The position numbers and the translations under genes are program-made. The notes beneath the pieces were generated by a model that saw nothing but the letters and a program-made list of their open reading frames with translations, made no database searches and was not told the DNA's origin. Shown piece by piece: positions 54,232 to 63,474 of a stretch of 64,000 bases of DNA. Position 1 is the first letter of the stretch. Every line of letters begins with the position of its first letter. Origin of the DNA: Caulobacter radicis (GTDB lineage Bacteria > Pseudomonadota > Alphaproteobacteria > Caulobacterales > Caulobacteraceae); NCBI RefSeq assembly GCF_003094615.1, contig NZ_QDKO01000009.1, forward strand, positions 702,104-766,103. Direction: 5' to 3'.

Positions 54232-55416
54232 TCAGAGATACTTCATCCACGGCTGCCGGCTGGCCCGCTTGACGGGGCCGAACCATCGGCAGGCGTACCA
54301 GCAGGGAACCGCCACCAGCGCCGCCAGCAGCCAGATCGAGGCCACGCCCGGCAGGCTCCAGACCTCGCCCTGGTTCGGGCCCAGCACCGTCACCGCCAGC
54401 AGTTGCAGGAGGTGCAGGGCGTAGAGATGGACCAGGTAGAAGAACAGCGGCGCGCCGCCCAGCACCGCCAGCCATGAAACCAGCCGCGCCGGCGCCTTTT
54501 CCAGTCCCGCCAGCAAGAGCGCGCCGAGGCCCAGGGTCAGCAGCAGGAAGTCGGCCGAGGGCGGATACTTGGTGACGTTCAGCCAGCTCATCACCGTGCG
54601 GATCGGGCTGGAACCGACGACCCACGGCGTCTCGCCATAACCGTTCAGGCTGCGCAGGATCACCAGCAGCGCCAGGGCGCAGAGGCCCGTCGCCAGCAGG
54701 CGATTGCGCCGGTCGCGCCAGGCGCCGACGAACCACGGACCAATGCCGAAGCCCAGGGCCGCGACCCCGATCCACGGCAGCAGCGGGTAGGAGGTCCGCG
54801 CCCGCGCCCCCCAGGGCAGGTCGATGAAGCCCCGGTCGTGCAGGATCGCCCAGAGCGCATGGCCAGGCTGGCCCTGCGCGATGCTGATCGGGTCCAGCAG
54901 GTTGTGGCCCAGCACGATCACCAGGCCGACGGCGACCAGCGCCGCGCGCGGCAGGTGGACGAGGGCCGAAAGCGCGATCATCGACAGGCCGATCGCCCAG
55001 ATCACCTGCAGGTAATAGGTCCTGGGCGTCAGGTCGAAGCTCCAGGCGAAGCTGACGAAGGTCAGCTCCAGGAACACCAGGAACAGACCCCGCTTGAACA
55101 GGAAGCCCGAGGCGGCGCGGGCGATGGCGGCGGGATCGTTCCCGCCGGCCTTGCGGCCGTACAGCCAGGCCGCCAGGCCCGTCAGCGCCACGAACACCGG
55201 CGCGCACAGGTGCGCCGCCAGGCGCGTGAAGAACAGGGCAGGGGCTGTCGCCTCCACGTCCATCGGGTCGGAGACCTGGGCGTGGATGAAGAAGAATTCC
55301 CGCACGTGGTCGACCATCATCAGCAGCATCACCAGGCCCCGCAGGGCGTCGATGGCGGCGATCCGGCCGGCTGAAGGCGCGGGGAGGGCGGTGGAGACGG
55401 GATTGGTTGACAGCAT
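54232..55416 (-). CDS. DUF1624/heparan-acetyltransferase-like integral membrane protein
   Basis: This 394-residue membrane protein has about ten helices. The start GRIAAIDALRGLVMLLMMVDHVREFFF carries the RxxxxDxxRGxxxxxMxxDH pattern of the DUF1624/DUF5009 acyltransferase group related to heparan-alpha-glucosaminide N-acetyltransferase. These enzymes transfer acetyl groups from cytosolic acetyl-CoA to extracytoplasmic substrates. The ATG at 55416 is chosen; the longer open frame runs through the divergent receptor gene. Only 52 bp separate it from that receptor. Confidence 0.86.
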   Translation of the reverse strand: MLSTNPVSTALPAPSAGRIAAIDALRGLVMLLMMVDHVREFFFIHAQVSDPMDVEATAPALFFTRLAAHLCAPVFVALTGLAAWLYGRKAGGNDPAAIARAASGFLFKRGLFLVFLELTFVSFAWSFDLTPRTYYLQVIWAIGLSMIALSALVHLPRAALVAVGLVIVLGHNLLDPISIAQGQPGHALWAILHDRGFIDLPWGARARTSYPLLPWIGVAALGFGIGPWFVGAWRDRRNRLLATGLCALALLVILRSLNGYGETPWVVGSSPIRTVMSWLNVTKYPPSADFLLLTLGLGALLLAGLEKAPARLVSWLAVLGGAPLFFYLVHLYALHLLQLLAVTVLGPNQGEVWSLPGVASIWLLAALVAVPCWYACRWFGPVKRASRQPWMKYL

Positions 55417-55468
55417 CACCTGGGCGGCATAGCTGATATGAAATAACATTACAAACGGAGTTGTCCTC
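55417..55468. promoter_or_regulatory. Short divergent promoter region of the siderophore-type receptor
   Basis: This 52 bp space holds an AT-rich stretch, GATATGAAATAACATTAC, unlike the GC-rich flanks. It is a weak match to an iron-responsive Fur box and would be in the right place to control the receptor. The match is too poor for a firm call. A GGAG Shine-Dalgarno sequence precedes the TTG start of the receptor. Confidence 0.4.
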
Positions 55469-57520
55469 TTGCCCCTGTCGTGGAGCTGCGTCAGCGCATG
55501 CCTGCTGGCCCTGTCCGCCGCCGAGCCGCCGGAAACCGTCCCGGCCGCCGAGACGGAGCCCCACGCCGTGGGCGAGATCGTCATCCTGGGCCGGCGGGGC
55601 GCGGCCCGCGACGTCACCCTGGGCGCGGGCGAGATCACCCAGGCCACCTCGCCGTCCAGCCGCTCGGTCGAGCGTGACCTGCTCGACGCCGTCGGGGCCG
55701 GACGTCTGGCCGACGCGCTGGAGCTGACCAGCGGCGTCTCGCAGCAGAACAACCGCGGCGGCTTCCTCGACAACTTCGCCATCCGGGGCTTTCTGGGCAC
55801 GCCCGACGGCGGGGCGGAATATTATGTCGACGGCTTCCTGGCCAACCGGGGCCTCGCCCCGCCGCGCGACCCGGCCACGGCCGAGCGTGTCGAGATTCTG
55901 AAAGGCCCGGCCGGCGCCCTGTTCGGCGACATCGACCCGGCCGGCCGCGTCAACATCGTCTCCAAGACCCCGCAATTCGTTCGCGGGGGCCACGTGGCGG
56001 CGACGGTCGGCTCCTATGGCCTGCGCCGGGGCGAGATCGATTTCACCGGTCCGCTGTCCGACACCCTGGCCGCCCGCCTGGTGGTCGCCGACGAGCGCAG
56101 CGACGGCTGGCGCGACCATGTCGAACTGCACCGCCGCGCCATCGCCCCGTCGCTGACCTGGCGGCCGAGCGACGCCCTGCGCCTGACCTATGTGGGCGAG
56201 TTCACCGTCTTCGACGCGCCCTTCGACCGCGGCGTGCCGGCGGTGAACGGCGACGCCCTGGCCATCCCGCGCTCGCGGTTCTTCGGCGAGCCGGGCGACG
56301 GCACGACCCGCTTCCGCAACGAGCGCCACCAGCTGACCGGCGAGTACGAGCTTTCGCCCGACTGGCGGCTGACGGCCGGGTTCGCCTACCGCACGGGCGA
56401 CATGCACGGCTTCTCCAGCGACCAGTCGCGCCTGGTCGGCCGCCAGCTGTGGCGCCAGCGGCGCGAGCGCGACTACTCGGTGGAGGACGTCTCGGGCCGC
56501 ATCGAGCTCGACGGCCGCCTGGGCGCCCACCACCTCAATGTCGGCGTGAAGGGCTACACCCTCGACTACAGCGAGTTCCTGCTGCGCCGGAATCCCACCG
56601 CCGCCGCGCCGCACGCGATCTCGATCGACGATCCGGTCTATGGCGGCCAGGCCCTGCCGCTCCTGCCCTTCACCGACAACCGCGAGACCCGGCGCGTCAC
56701 CACCCTCTACGCCCAGGACCTGTGGCAGGCCACGCAGCGCCTCAGCCTGCTGGCCGGGGTGCGGGTCGACGACTACCGCCAGACCGTGCGTAACAACCGC
56801 ACCGGCGCGGTGGGGCGCGGCGAGGGCTCGCCCGTCGACTACCGCCTGGGCGCCCGCTACCAGCTCACCGACGCCGTGGTCGCCCACGCCAGCTGGGGCC
56901 GCTCGTTCCTGCTCAACTCCGGCACGGGCCGCACCGGCGAGGGTTTCGCGCCCGAGAAGGGCAAGGGCTGGGAACTGGGGCTCTCGGGACGCTGGCCGGG
57001 CGTCGACCTGGCGGTGGCGCTGTTCGACATCGAAAAGCAGAACATCCTGGCCAACGATCCCGTCGACGCCAGCTTCCTCGCCCCCGTCGGCCAGCTGACC
57101 AGCCGGGGCGTCGAGCTCGACGGCTCGTTCGAGGTCAGCGCCGCCTGGCGCGTGGTGGTCAACTATGCCTGGACCGACGCCAAGGCCGACGACACCGCCT
57201 TCGCCAGCGACGCGGTGCTGAACGTGCCCGAGCATTCGGGCGGCGCCTTCGCCGTGGGGACCTTCGACAGGTGGTCGCTGACGGTGGGCGCCAGCTACAT
57301 GGGCGACCGGGCGGGGGCGCTGGACGGCTCGGGCCTGATCCTGCCGTCCTACTGGAAGGCCAAGGCGGCGGTGGAATACGCCGTGACGCCGAAGATCGAT
57401 GTCCGTCTCGAGGTCGACAACCTCTTCGACGAGCACTACGCCCAGAGCTCCTACAGCCCCGTCTGGATCTTCCCCGGCGCGCCCCGCACGCTGCGGGCCA
57501 GCGTCAAGGCGCGGCTGTAG
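55469..57520 (+). CDS. TonB-dependent siderophore receptor
   Basis: This 683-residue receptor has a short signal peptide (about 1-18), TonB-box-like VGEIVILGRRG (33-43), a plug with LTSGVSQQNNRGGFLDNFAIRGF and AERVEILKGPAGALFGDIDPAGRVNIVSKTP, the pattern of the ferric siderophore subclass (FhuA/FpvA-like, with GRVNIVSKTP), and a barrel ending in a final aromatic-poor strand (LRASVKARL). It should import a ferric siderophore across the outer membrane. It starts with TTG. A family D palindromic element follows the stop. Confidence 0.92.
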   Translation: MPLSWSCVSACLLALSAAEPPETVPAAETEPHAVGEIVILGRRGAARDVTLGAGEITQATSPSSRSVERDLLDAVGAGRLADALELTSGVSQQNNRGGFLDNFAIRGFLGTPDGGAEYYVDGFLANRGLAPPRDPATAERVEILKGPAGALFGDIDPAGRVNIVSKTPQFVRGGHVAATVGSYGLRRGEIDFTGPLSDTLAARLVVADERSDGWRDHVELHRRAIAPSLTWRPSDALRLTYVGEFTVFDAPFDRGVPAVNGDALAIPRSRFFGEPGDGTTRFRNERHQLTGEYELSPDWRLTAGFAYRTGDMHGFSSDQSRLVGRQLWRQRRERDYSVEDVSGRIELDGRLGAHHLNVGVKGYTLDYSEFLLRRNPTAAAPHAISIDDPVYGGQALPLLPFTDNRETRRVTTLYAQDLWQATQRLSLLAGVRVDDYRQTVRNNRTGAVGRGEGSPVDYRLGARYQLTDAVVAHASWGRSFLLNSGTGRTGEGFAPEKGKGWELGLSGRWPGVDLAVALFDIEKQNILANDPVDASFLAPVGQLTSRGVELDGSFEVSAAWRVVVNYAWTDAKADDTAFASDAVLNVPEHSGGAFAVGTFDRWSLTVGASYMGDRAGALDGSGLILPSYWKAKAAVEYAVTPKIDVRLEVDNLFDEHYAQSSYSPVWIFPGAPRTLRASVKARL

Positions 57521-57540
57521 CGTTCAAACCCCCAAAGCTC

Positions 57541-57679
57541 GTCATCCCGGCCGTAGCGTAGCGAAGAGCCGGGACCCAGGAGCCGCCGCACTGCGTTGGC
57601 TGCCGATTTGGCGGCGAAACTTGGCGTAGCGCCCCGTCCCCTGGGTCCCGGATAAGCGCTGCGCGCTTTCCGGGATGAC
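57541..57679. repeat. Intergenic palindromic element, family D (copy 2)
   Basis: Outer arms GTCATCCCGG (57541-57550) and CCGGGATGAC (57670-57679) with inner GCCGGGACCCAGG and CCTGGGTCCCGG repeat the plan of the 29096-29239 copy. The inner spacer differs between copies. It lies 20 bp after the receptor stop, between convergent genes. Confidence 0.9.
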
Positions 57680-57698
57680 GACGATTGGAGGCTGGGCG

Positions 57699-58598
57699 CT
57701 ACCCCGCCAGCCGGTACTCGCTGTTCAGCCCCGGCGCCCCGTCACAGATCACCCGGCCTTCCCGCACCAGCAGCACCAGGTGCGCCAGCATCGACAGCGC
57801 CGCCGCCGGGTGCAGGCGCGGGTCCACCGCCGCGTAGAGCACCGGCACGATGGCCTTGATCCGCGCCGGACCCTGGGCCAGCGCCGCCAGAACCTGCGCC
57901 TCCCGCGCCCGGCGGTGGTCGACATAGGCCGCGAGGAACGGCGCGACCTCGCGCACCGGCGAGCCGTGGGTCGGCCACAGGGTCTGGAAGTTCCGCGCCT
58001 GGATCTTGGCCAGGCTTTCGAAATAGTCGCCCATGTCGCCGTCGGGCGGGGTGATCACCGTCGTCGACCAGCCCATGACGTGGTCGCCGCTGAAGAGGGC
58101 GTTCTCTTCCTTCAGGCCGAAACAGACGTGGTTTGAGGTGTGCCCCGGCGTGGTGATCGCCTCCAGCGTCCAGCCGGGGCCCTCGAAGACGTCGCCGTCG
58201 GTGATCTCGATGTCGGGCCGGAAATGGCCGTCGTCCTCGGCGTCCAGCTGCACGCCGGTCTCTTCCGAGACCTCCAGCGCCGGCGCCGCCCGTCCCCAGA
58301 TCCGCGCGCCCGTGCGCTGCGCCAGCGGGCCGGCGAGGGGAGAGTGGTCGGCGTGGTGGTGAGTCACCAGAATGTGGCTGACGGTCTCGCCCTCGATCGC
58401 CGCCAGCAGGGCGTCCAGGTGGGCGGGGATGTCGGGGCCGGGATCGATCACCGCCACGGTCCCGCGGCCGACGATGTAGGTCCCCGTGCCGGTGTAGGTG
58501 AACGGCCCGGGATTGTCGGCGATCACCCGCCGGATCAGCGGCGAGACCTGGTCGCAGCGGCCGTACTCGAACTCGATCTCGCGGACGAAGGGGATCAT
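57699..58598 (-). CDS. Metallo-beta-lactamase-fold hydrolase (LACTB2-like)
   Basis: This 299-residue protein has the metal motif THHHADH (H80, H82, D84, H85), DPGPD, a TPGHTSNHVCF segment carrying the next histidine, FSGDHVMGW with the bridging aspartate, and PTHGSP. The C-terminal winged-helix-like part (KAIVPVLYAAVDPRLHPAAALSMLAHLVLL) matches the LACTB2 group, whose members act as RNases or thioesterases. The substrate here is unknown. The ATG lies 66 bp from the divergent small gene. Confidence 0.92.
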   Translation of the reverse strand: MIPFVREIEFEYGRCDQVSPLIRRVIADNPGPFTYTGTGTYIVGRGTVAVIDPGPDIPAHLDALLAAIEGETVSHILVTHHHADHSPLAGPLAQRTGARIWGRAAPALEVSEETGVQLDAEDDGHFRPDIEITDGDVFEGPGWTLEAITTPGHTSNHVCFGLKEENALFSGDHVMGWSTTVITPPDGDMGDYFESLAKIQARNFQTLWPTHGSPVREVAPFLAAYVDHRRAREAQVLAALAQGPARIKAIVPVLYAAVDPRLHPAAALSMLAHLVLLVREGRVICDGAPGLNSEYRLAG

Positions 58599-58664
58599 CG
58601 CGACCCATCCTGAGCGGCGCCGGTCTTGCGCTTAACGAACCGTAAACCCTGCGGAGTACGGATC

Positions 58665-58817
58665 ATGGCGGCCGACACGGCGATTTTTGTCTCAAAACGG
58701 CTCCAGCGCGCGGCCTTCGCCGTCCTGTGTCTCATTGCGGCGCAGTTCGTGCTGGCGTCCTGCGAACCCGAGCCCAGCCCGATGGCCGCCCGCGTCGGTA
58801 CGCTGGGCGGCTACTAG
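58665..58817 (+). CDS. Putative small lipoprotein
   Basis: This 50-residue protein has a charged start, one hydrophobic helix (about 15-30) and a lipobox-like LASC followed by EPEPSPMAARVGTLGGY, so it would become a very short outer-membrane or periplasmic lipoprotein. ATG at 58665 with CGGAG eight bases upstream is chosen over an earlier in-frame ATG without one. No family recognised; short lipoproteins of this kind are often conserved in a genus only. Confidence 0.55.
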   Translation: MAADTAIFVSKRLQRAAFAVLCLIAAQFVLASCEPEPSPMAARVGTLGGY

Positions 58818-58824
58818 GGCCAAC

Positions 58825-59235
58825 CTAGTGCGGCAGGACGCCCGAGAGGTCGTAGCCGGCCTCGTAGCCCTGCTTCACCAGCGTCTCGCGATCGGACGCG
58901 CCCGACAGGGCCTGGCCGATCGACCAGGTGACGATCGAGCGCGTGCCCGAGCGGCAGAAGGCCAGGACCGGGCCGTCGGCGGCCTCGACGGCCTCGCGCA
59001 CCGCGTCCACCTGATCCTGGGTCGGGCCGCCGCGCACCGGCACGTGCAGGTAGGAAAGGCCCTCGGCCTTGGCCGCCGCCTCGATCTCGGCGCTGGTCGG
59101 CTGGCTGGGGTCCTCGCCGTCGGGACGGTTGTTGACGATCAGCGAAAAGCCCTCGGCCTTGGCCCGGGCCACGTCCTCGGCGGTGATCTGGGGGCTGACC
59201 GACAGGCTGTCGGTCACGCGGCGGAAATCGGTCAT
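58825..59235 (-). CDS. TIGR01244 family sulfur transferase / phosphatase-like protein
   Basis: This 136-residue protein has the DUF442 pattern, starting FRRVTDSLSVSPQITAEDVARAKAEGF, with VNNRPDGEDPSQPTSAEI and the catalytic loop CRSGTRS (C94-S100), as in the N-terminal part of the Blh sulfide-detoxification protein. It could act as a sulfur transferase or a phosphatase; sequence does not decide. The ATG at 59235 gives the family length; the longer frame overlaps the next gene and is not used. Confidence 0.88.
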   Translation of the reverse strand: MTDFRRVTDSLSVSPQITAEDVARAKAEGFSLIVNNRPDGEDPSQPTSAEIEAAAKAEGLSYLHVPVRGGPTQDQVDAVREAVEAADGPVLAFCRSGTRSIVTWSIGQALSGASDRETLVKQGYEAGYDLSGVLPH

Positions 59236-59309
59236 GGGCGTCGGGCCTCGAAGAACCTCTATAATAAGGTCCTTCAGATGCGCGGCGCGGGCGGCCAGGG
59301 CAAGCCCTA

Positions 59310-59831
59310 CTAGTCGACGCGGCGCGCCCGGATCGCGGTCTGGCCGTCGATATTGAGGAAGAAGCTCCCCATCGACGCCTTGCGGATGGCGATCTTCGAG
59401 CCCGGCTTGGGCGCGCGGCGCACCGGGTCGCGGCCGACCTGGTCCCACTTGGCGCCGTCTTCCAGCACGATGGTCCAGCCGCCGGTTCCGTTCTGCCAGG
59501 CCTGCTTGGCCACGCCCTCGACGCGGTCCAGCGCCTCGGCCTTCTCGCCCTTGCCGCCGAACAGGTCGAGCTTGGGCAGGTTGAAGCCGAAGGCCTCGCG
59601 CTTGGCGCTCTCCACCTTCTGGCGGTCCAGCACCACGATGTCGCCGGCCGCGTCCGCCGCCACCAGCGCGCTGGCGGCCTTGTCGTAGCAGGCCAGGCGC
59701 GCCTCGGCCTCGGGGATGGCGCGGCAGGCGGTCACCGCGTCCAGCGCGGTCGGCCCGGCGGGAGCGGCCAAGGCCGTGGCGGGGAGGGCGGCGAGAACGA
59801 GCAGGGCGAGCGGAAGCTGAATCGAGCGCAT
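59310..59831 (-). CDS. Exported protein of unknown function
   Basis: This 173-residue protein has a Sec signal peptide (about 1-22, LALLVLAALPATALAAPA), two cysteines that could pair (VTACRAIPEAEARLACYDKA), and a C-terminal beta-rich half ending GSFFLNIDGQTAIRARRVD. The CRAI..ARLACYD stretch is typical of small alphaproteobacterial periplasmic proteins of unknown role. It lies 74 bp upstream of the TIGR01244 gene on the same strand. Function unknown. Confidence 0.78.
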   Translation of the reverse strand: MRSIQLPLALLVLAALPATALAAPAGPTALDAVTACRAIPEAEARLACYDKAASALVAADAAGDIVVLDRQKVESAKREAFGFNLPKLDLFGGKGEKAEALDRVEGVAKQAWQNGTGGWTIVLEDGAKWDQVGRDPVRRAPKPGSKIAIRKASMGSFFLNIDGQTAIRARRVD

Positions 59832-60290
59832 GAACGGATCCGACTGGCGAGTAAGTGGTCCCGGGCGGGGACCGATATGTGTCGTGGATGACACGCGGTC
59901 AGATTGTGGCGCCACTATGGCCGCCCACGAGGTCCTGAAGGGGAGCGTCGTGCGGGAATCGCGTTTCAGGAAGTGAACATATTCCGATAGTCGCGTTATT
60001 TCAAAGTGGAGAAAATTGCCACTAAGCCGCCTTATTTGAACAATCATGCGCTAGCTTGGCCGTATAACGCGGTTCTGGCGGCTGTAATCTGCCGCATAGG
60101 CGACAGCAGTGTGTTCAATTTGCGACAGGCACGATGCTTCACGTTACATAACCGTAATCGGAAATTGACCGCCGAGAGCGGGCGCTCCTAACGTCCCCGC
60201 CAACCGGGCTGTGAGCAGCCTGGGATTGCAAGACGTGGGCATACGGCGGGCGACTTCTGTCCCTGCCGGTCCATTCTCGGAGGGATTCCA
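59832..60290. promoter_or_regulatory. Long regulatory region upstream of the large TonB receptor gene
   Basis: This 459 bp region has no gene I can support. It is AT-rich from about 59975 to 60160. A possible plus-strand promoter is TTGACC (60165-60170) with CCTAAC about 17 bp later. GTTACATAAC at 60143-60152 is a short palindrome just upstream of it. In the presumed leader, GGCTG-TGAG-CAGCC (60207-60220) forms a small hairpin. A strong GGAGGGA Shine-Dalgarno sequence precedes the TTG start of the receptor. The left part must hold the minus-strand promoter of the exported-protein gene. Confidence 0.45.
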
Positions 60291-63125
60291 TTGAAGATTC
60301 AGATGACGCGTAAGCGCCTGCTGACGACGACCATCATCAGCGGCCTCGCGATCGCCGCGGCCAGCGCCGGTGTGGCGTCGGCCCAGACGGCTCCCGAAGG
60401 CGAGTCGACGGAAATCGAAGCCGTCGTGGTCACCGGCTCGCGTATCGCGCGCCAGGACTACGTCGCCAACAGCCCGATCTCGACGGTGACGTCGGAGGCC
60501 ATCCAGGCCGCCGGTTCGACCACCACCGAAGACGTGCTGAACCGCCTGCCGCAGGTGATGCCCGGCCTGACCGCCGCTTCGAACAACCCGTCGGACGGCA
60601 CGGCCACCGTCGACCTGCGTGGCGTGGGGGCGTCGCGTACCCTGGTGCTGGTCAACGGTCACCGCATGAACCCGTCGACGCGCGCTAACACCGTCGACCT
60701 GAACAACATCCCGACCGCCCTGATCGACAAGGTCGAGATCGTCACCGGCGGCGCCTCGGCCGTGTACGGTTCGGACGCCCTGTCGGGCGTGGTGAACTTC
60801 CAGCTGAAGAAGAACTTCGAAGGCGTCGAAGTCGGCTCCCAGTGGACCGGCACCGAAATCGGCGACGGCAAGACCACCAACACCTACGTGCTGATCGGCG
60901 CCAACTCGCCGGACGGCAAGGGCAACGTCACCGCCTACGCCAACTACTACAGCCGCGACAAGATCCTGCCGAACGCCGACCGTCCGTGGTCGCTGGTCTC
61001 CAACGCCGGCGGTTCGGGCACGGGCGTGACCGGCGCGGCCAGCGCCATCGGCACCAACCCCTTCGGCGGTTCGACCTCGAGCCCGCTGAACGTCCGTTAC
61101 GGCTTCAACACCAACGGCACCCCGCGTCCGTTCGTCAACACCCTGGCTGGCGACCGCTACAACTTCTCGCCGGTCAACAACCTGCTGTCGCCGGGCGAGC
61201 GCTTCAACATCACCGCTCTGGGCAACTACGAGATCACCGACCGCCTGACCGCGACGGCTGAACTGTTCTATTCGGACAGCCGCAACTCGGCTCAGCTGGC
61301 CCCGACCCCGGCCACCGCGATCCAGATCCCGTACAACAACGCCTTCGTCTCGCCGGCCCTGGCCGCCCTGCTGGCCACCCGTCCGAACCCGACGGCCCCG
61401 ATCTTCTTCGATCGCCGCATGGAAGAAGTCGGCCCGCGCGTCGAGACCCGCGACTCCGACCTGTACCAGATCAACCTCGGCTTGAAGGCCGATCTGGGCC
61501 ACGGCTGGACCGGTGAAGCCTTCTACAGCTTCGGCCGCACCGAGTTCCGCGTCGGCGTGCAGAACGACGTCTCGCGTTCGAAGGTCGCCGCGGCGATCGC
61601 TTCGGGCGCCGGCGCCAGCACCACCAGCTGCTCGACCGCCTCGCTGGCCCTGTTCCCGACCTGCGCCCCGCTGAACATGTTCGGCGCCGGCACGATCTCG
61701 CCCGCCGCGGCCAACTTCATCCGCCTGAACTTCTCGGACCTGACCGTGTTCGAGCGTAACGTCGGTTCGGTGTACGCCACCGGTCCGCTGTTCAAGCTGC
61801 CGGCCGGCGACCTGTCGGTGGCCGTCGGCGCCGAATGGCGTGAAGACAGCCTGGCCTTCACCCCCGACGCGGCCAAGAACGCCGGCGACATCTTCGGCTT
61901 CAACGCCGAACGCGCCGTCGGCGGCGCCTCGAGCGTCGGCGAACTCTACGCCGAAGCCGTGGTTCCGCTGGTCGCCGACGTGACCGGCGTGCAGTACCTG
62001 GGCCTGGAACTGGGCGGCCGCTACTCCGACTACTCGTCGGTCGGCAGCGTCTACAGCTACAAGGTCGGCCTGGAATACAAGCCGATCTCGGACATCAAGC
62101 TGCGCGCCATGTTCCAGAAGGCCAGCCGCGCTCCGTCGGTGTTCGAACTGTACCAGTCGGGCGACCAGGGCTTCCCGGCCGTGCTCGACCCCTGCACCAC
62201 CGTCAACCCGGGCACGGGCGCTGCCCGCACCCTGTCGGCCTCGGTTCGCACCTTCTGTACCGCTCAGCTGGGCTATGATCCGGTCGCCGGCAACTTCGTC
62301 GCCCAGAACACCCAGACGGAGTCGTTCTTCTACGGCAACCCGAGCCTGAACGAAGAGAAGTCGGAAACGATCACCTTCGGCGTCGTCTGGCAGCCGAGCT
62401 TCATCTCGGGCCTGAGCGCCACGGTCGACTACTACGACATCAAGATCGACGACTACATCGGCACGATCAAGGGCGGCGTCTCGGGCATCGTCAACGACTG
62501 CTTCGCCTCGGGCAACCTGACCTCGGCCGCCTGCTTCGACTCGGGCATCAACCTGCCGCTGATCTACCGCGACGCGGCCGGCAACCTGAAGGCCCGCGCG
62601 CCGCTCGGCAACGTGTCGGCTCTGCAGACCAAGGGCATCGACGTGGCCGTCTCGTACGGCTGGAACGTGCCGTGGGCCGGCGGCGTCTGGGGCGACAAGC
62701 TGCAGTTCGACCTGTCGACCACCTACCTCGACAGCTATGAGCTGGACGGCATCGAGTACAAGGGCACCATCGGCGCCTACAACATCTCGGCCTCGCTGCC
62801 GGAATGGAAGGCCAGCCTGCGCGTTGGTTACGACGTCGGTCCGGTCCGTCTGGCCTACACCGGCACCTACGTCGGCAAGATGGACAACCAGGGCAACATC
62901 CCCGACTTCGAGGATGGCGGCTACAACACCGTCAAGGCCTTCATGTACCACGACGTCAGCGCCCGCTGGGCCGTCAACGACAACGTCGAAGTCTTCGGCG
63001 GCGTCCGCAACCTCGGCGACAAGAAGCCGCCGGTGTTCGACAACTCGCCGGACGGCAACACCGACCCGAACACCTACGACATCCTGGGTCGTTCGTACTT
63101 CCTCGGCGCCAAGCTGCGCTTCTAA
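60291..63125 (+). CDS. Large TonB-dependent receptor
   Basis: This 944-residue receptor has a signal peptide (about 1-31, AAASAGVASAQ), TonB-box-like EAVVVTGSRIARQDY, a plug (LNRLPQVMPGL, DLRGVGASRTLVLVNGHRM, VDKVEIVTGGASAVYGSDALSGVVNF) and a C-terminal barrel ending ILGRSYFLGAKLRF with the terminal aromatic residue for barrel assembly. This subclass is abundant in Caulobacter and often imports sugars, oligopeptides or other large substrates; none can be named. Compared with its neighbours it uses more GGT, CGT and GCT codons, a sign of strong expression. TTG start with GGAGGGA; a terminator follows. Confidence 0.94.
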   Translation: MKIQMTRKRLLTTTIISGLAIAAASAGVASAQTAPEGESTEIEAVVVTGSRIARQDYVANSPISTVTSEAIQAAGSTTTEDVLNRLPQVMPGLTAASNNPSDGTATVDLRGVGASRTLVLVNGHRMNPSTRANTVDLNNIPTALIDKVEIVTGGASAVYGSDALSGVVNFQLKKNFEGVEVGSQWTGTEIGDGKTTNTYVLIGANSPDGKGNVTAYANYYSRDKILPNADRPWSLVSNAGGSGTGVTGAASAIGTNPFGGSTSSPLNVRYGFNTNGTPRPFVNTLAGDRYNFSPVNNLLSPGERFNITALGNYEITDRLTATAELFYSDSRNSAQLAPTPATAIQIPYNNAFVSPALAALLATRPNPTAPIFFDRRMEEVGPRVETRDSDLYQINLGLKADLGHGWTGEAFYSFGRTEFRVGVQNDVSRSKVAAAIASGAGASTTSCSTASLALFPTCAPLNMFGAGTISPAAANFIRLNFSDLTVFERNVGSVYATGPLFKLPAGDLSVAVGAEWREDSLAFTPDAAKNAGDIFGFNAERAVGGASSVGELYAEAVVPLVADVTGVQYLGLELGGRYSDYSSVGSVYSYKVGLEYKPISDIKLRAMFQKASRAPSVFELYQSGDQGFPAVLDPCTTVNPGTGAARTLSASVRTFCTAQLGYDPVAGNFVAQNTQTESFFYGNPSLNEEKSETITFGVVWQPSFISGLSATVDYYDIKIDDYIGTIKGGVSGIVNDCFASGNLTSAACFDSGINLPLIYRDAAGNLKARAPLGNVSALQTKGIDVAVSYGWNVPWAGGVWGDKLQFDLSTTYLDSYELDGIEYKGTIGAYNISASLPEWKASLRVGYDVGPVRLAYTGTYVGKMDNQGNIPDFEDGGYNTVKAFMYHDVSARWAVNDNVEVFGGVRNLGDKKPPVFDNSPDGNTDPNTYDILGRSYFLGAKLRF

Positions 63126-63179
63126 GCAGCCTGGCGTTCGTCCCGGCGGTCCTCGGATCGCCGGGCTCGACGGCATCAA

Positions 63180-63208
63180 CGGCGGGTCCGCAAGGACCCG
63201 CCGTTTTT
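63180..63208 (+). terminator. Rho-independent terminator of the large receptor gene
   Basis: CGGCGGGTCC and GGACCCGCCG form a perfect 10 bp stem with a GCAA tetraloop, followed by five T residues, 54 bp after the receptor stop. Confidence 0.93.
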
Positions 63209-63215
63209 GTTTGAT

Positions 63216-63470
63216 CCTCCCCCTCTGGGGGAGGTGGCCCGGAGGGCCGGAGGGGGGGGCGTTTTCAGCTTCCAAGACGCCGGCCGGTCATCCCCCACCG
63301 ATACATCCGCCTCCCTCGCCCTCGTGGCGAGACGCTCAAGAGGAACCTCCCCCCGTGGGGGAGGCGGCCGAAGGCCGGTGGGGGGAAGTTTTCAGCTTCC
63401 GGTGCGCCGGCCGGTTCCCACCAACACCCCCACCGATCGCTGCGCGATCGCCTCCCCCTCTGGGGGAGGG
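63216..63470. repeat. Tandem family A palindromic elements
   Basis: Two family A units follow one another. The first starts CCTCCCCCTCTGGGGGAGG at 63216 with GGCCCGGAGGGCCGG and CGTTTTCAGCTTCC, then degenerates. The second (about 63343-63470) is complete: CCTCCCCCCGTGGGGGAGG, CGGCCGAAGGCCGG, AGTTTTCAGCTTCC, CACCGATCGCTGCGCGATC and a closing CCTCCCCCTCTGGGGGAGG. They match the element at 45984-46114 in the same internal blocks. Confidence 0.88.
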
Positions 63471-63474
63471 TCCC

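Noticed and set aside
55417..55468. Firm Fur box in front of the siderophore receptor
   Set aside because: The AT-rich stretch matches a Fur consensus poorly, so it is only listed as a weak candidate.
60006..60191. Small plus-strand open frame upstream of the large receptor
   Set aside because: No ribosome-binding sequence, no protein-like pattern, and it lies across the likely promoter.
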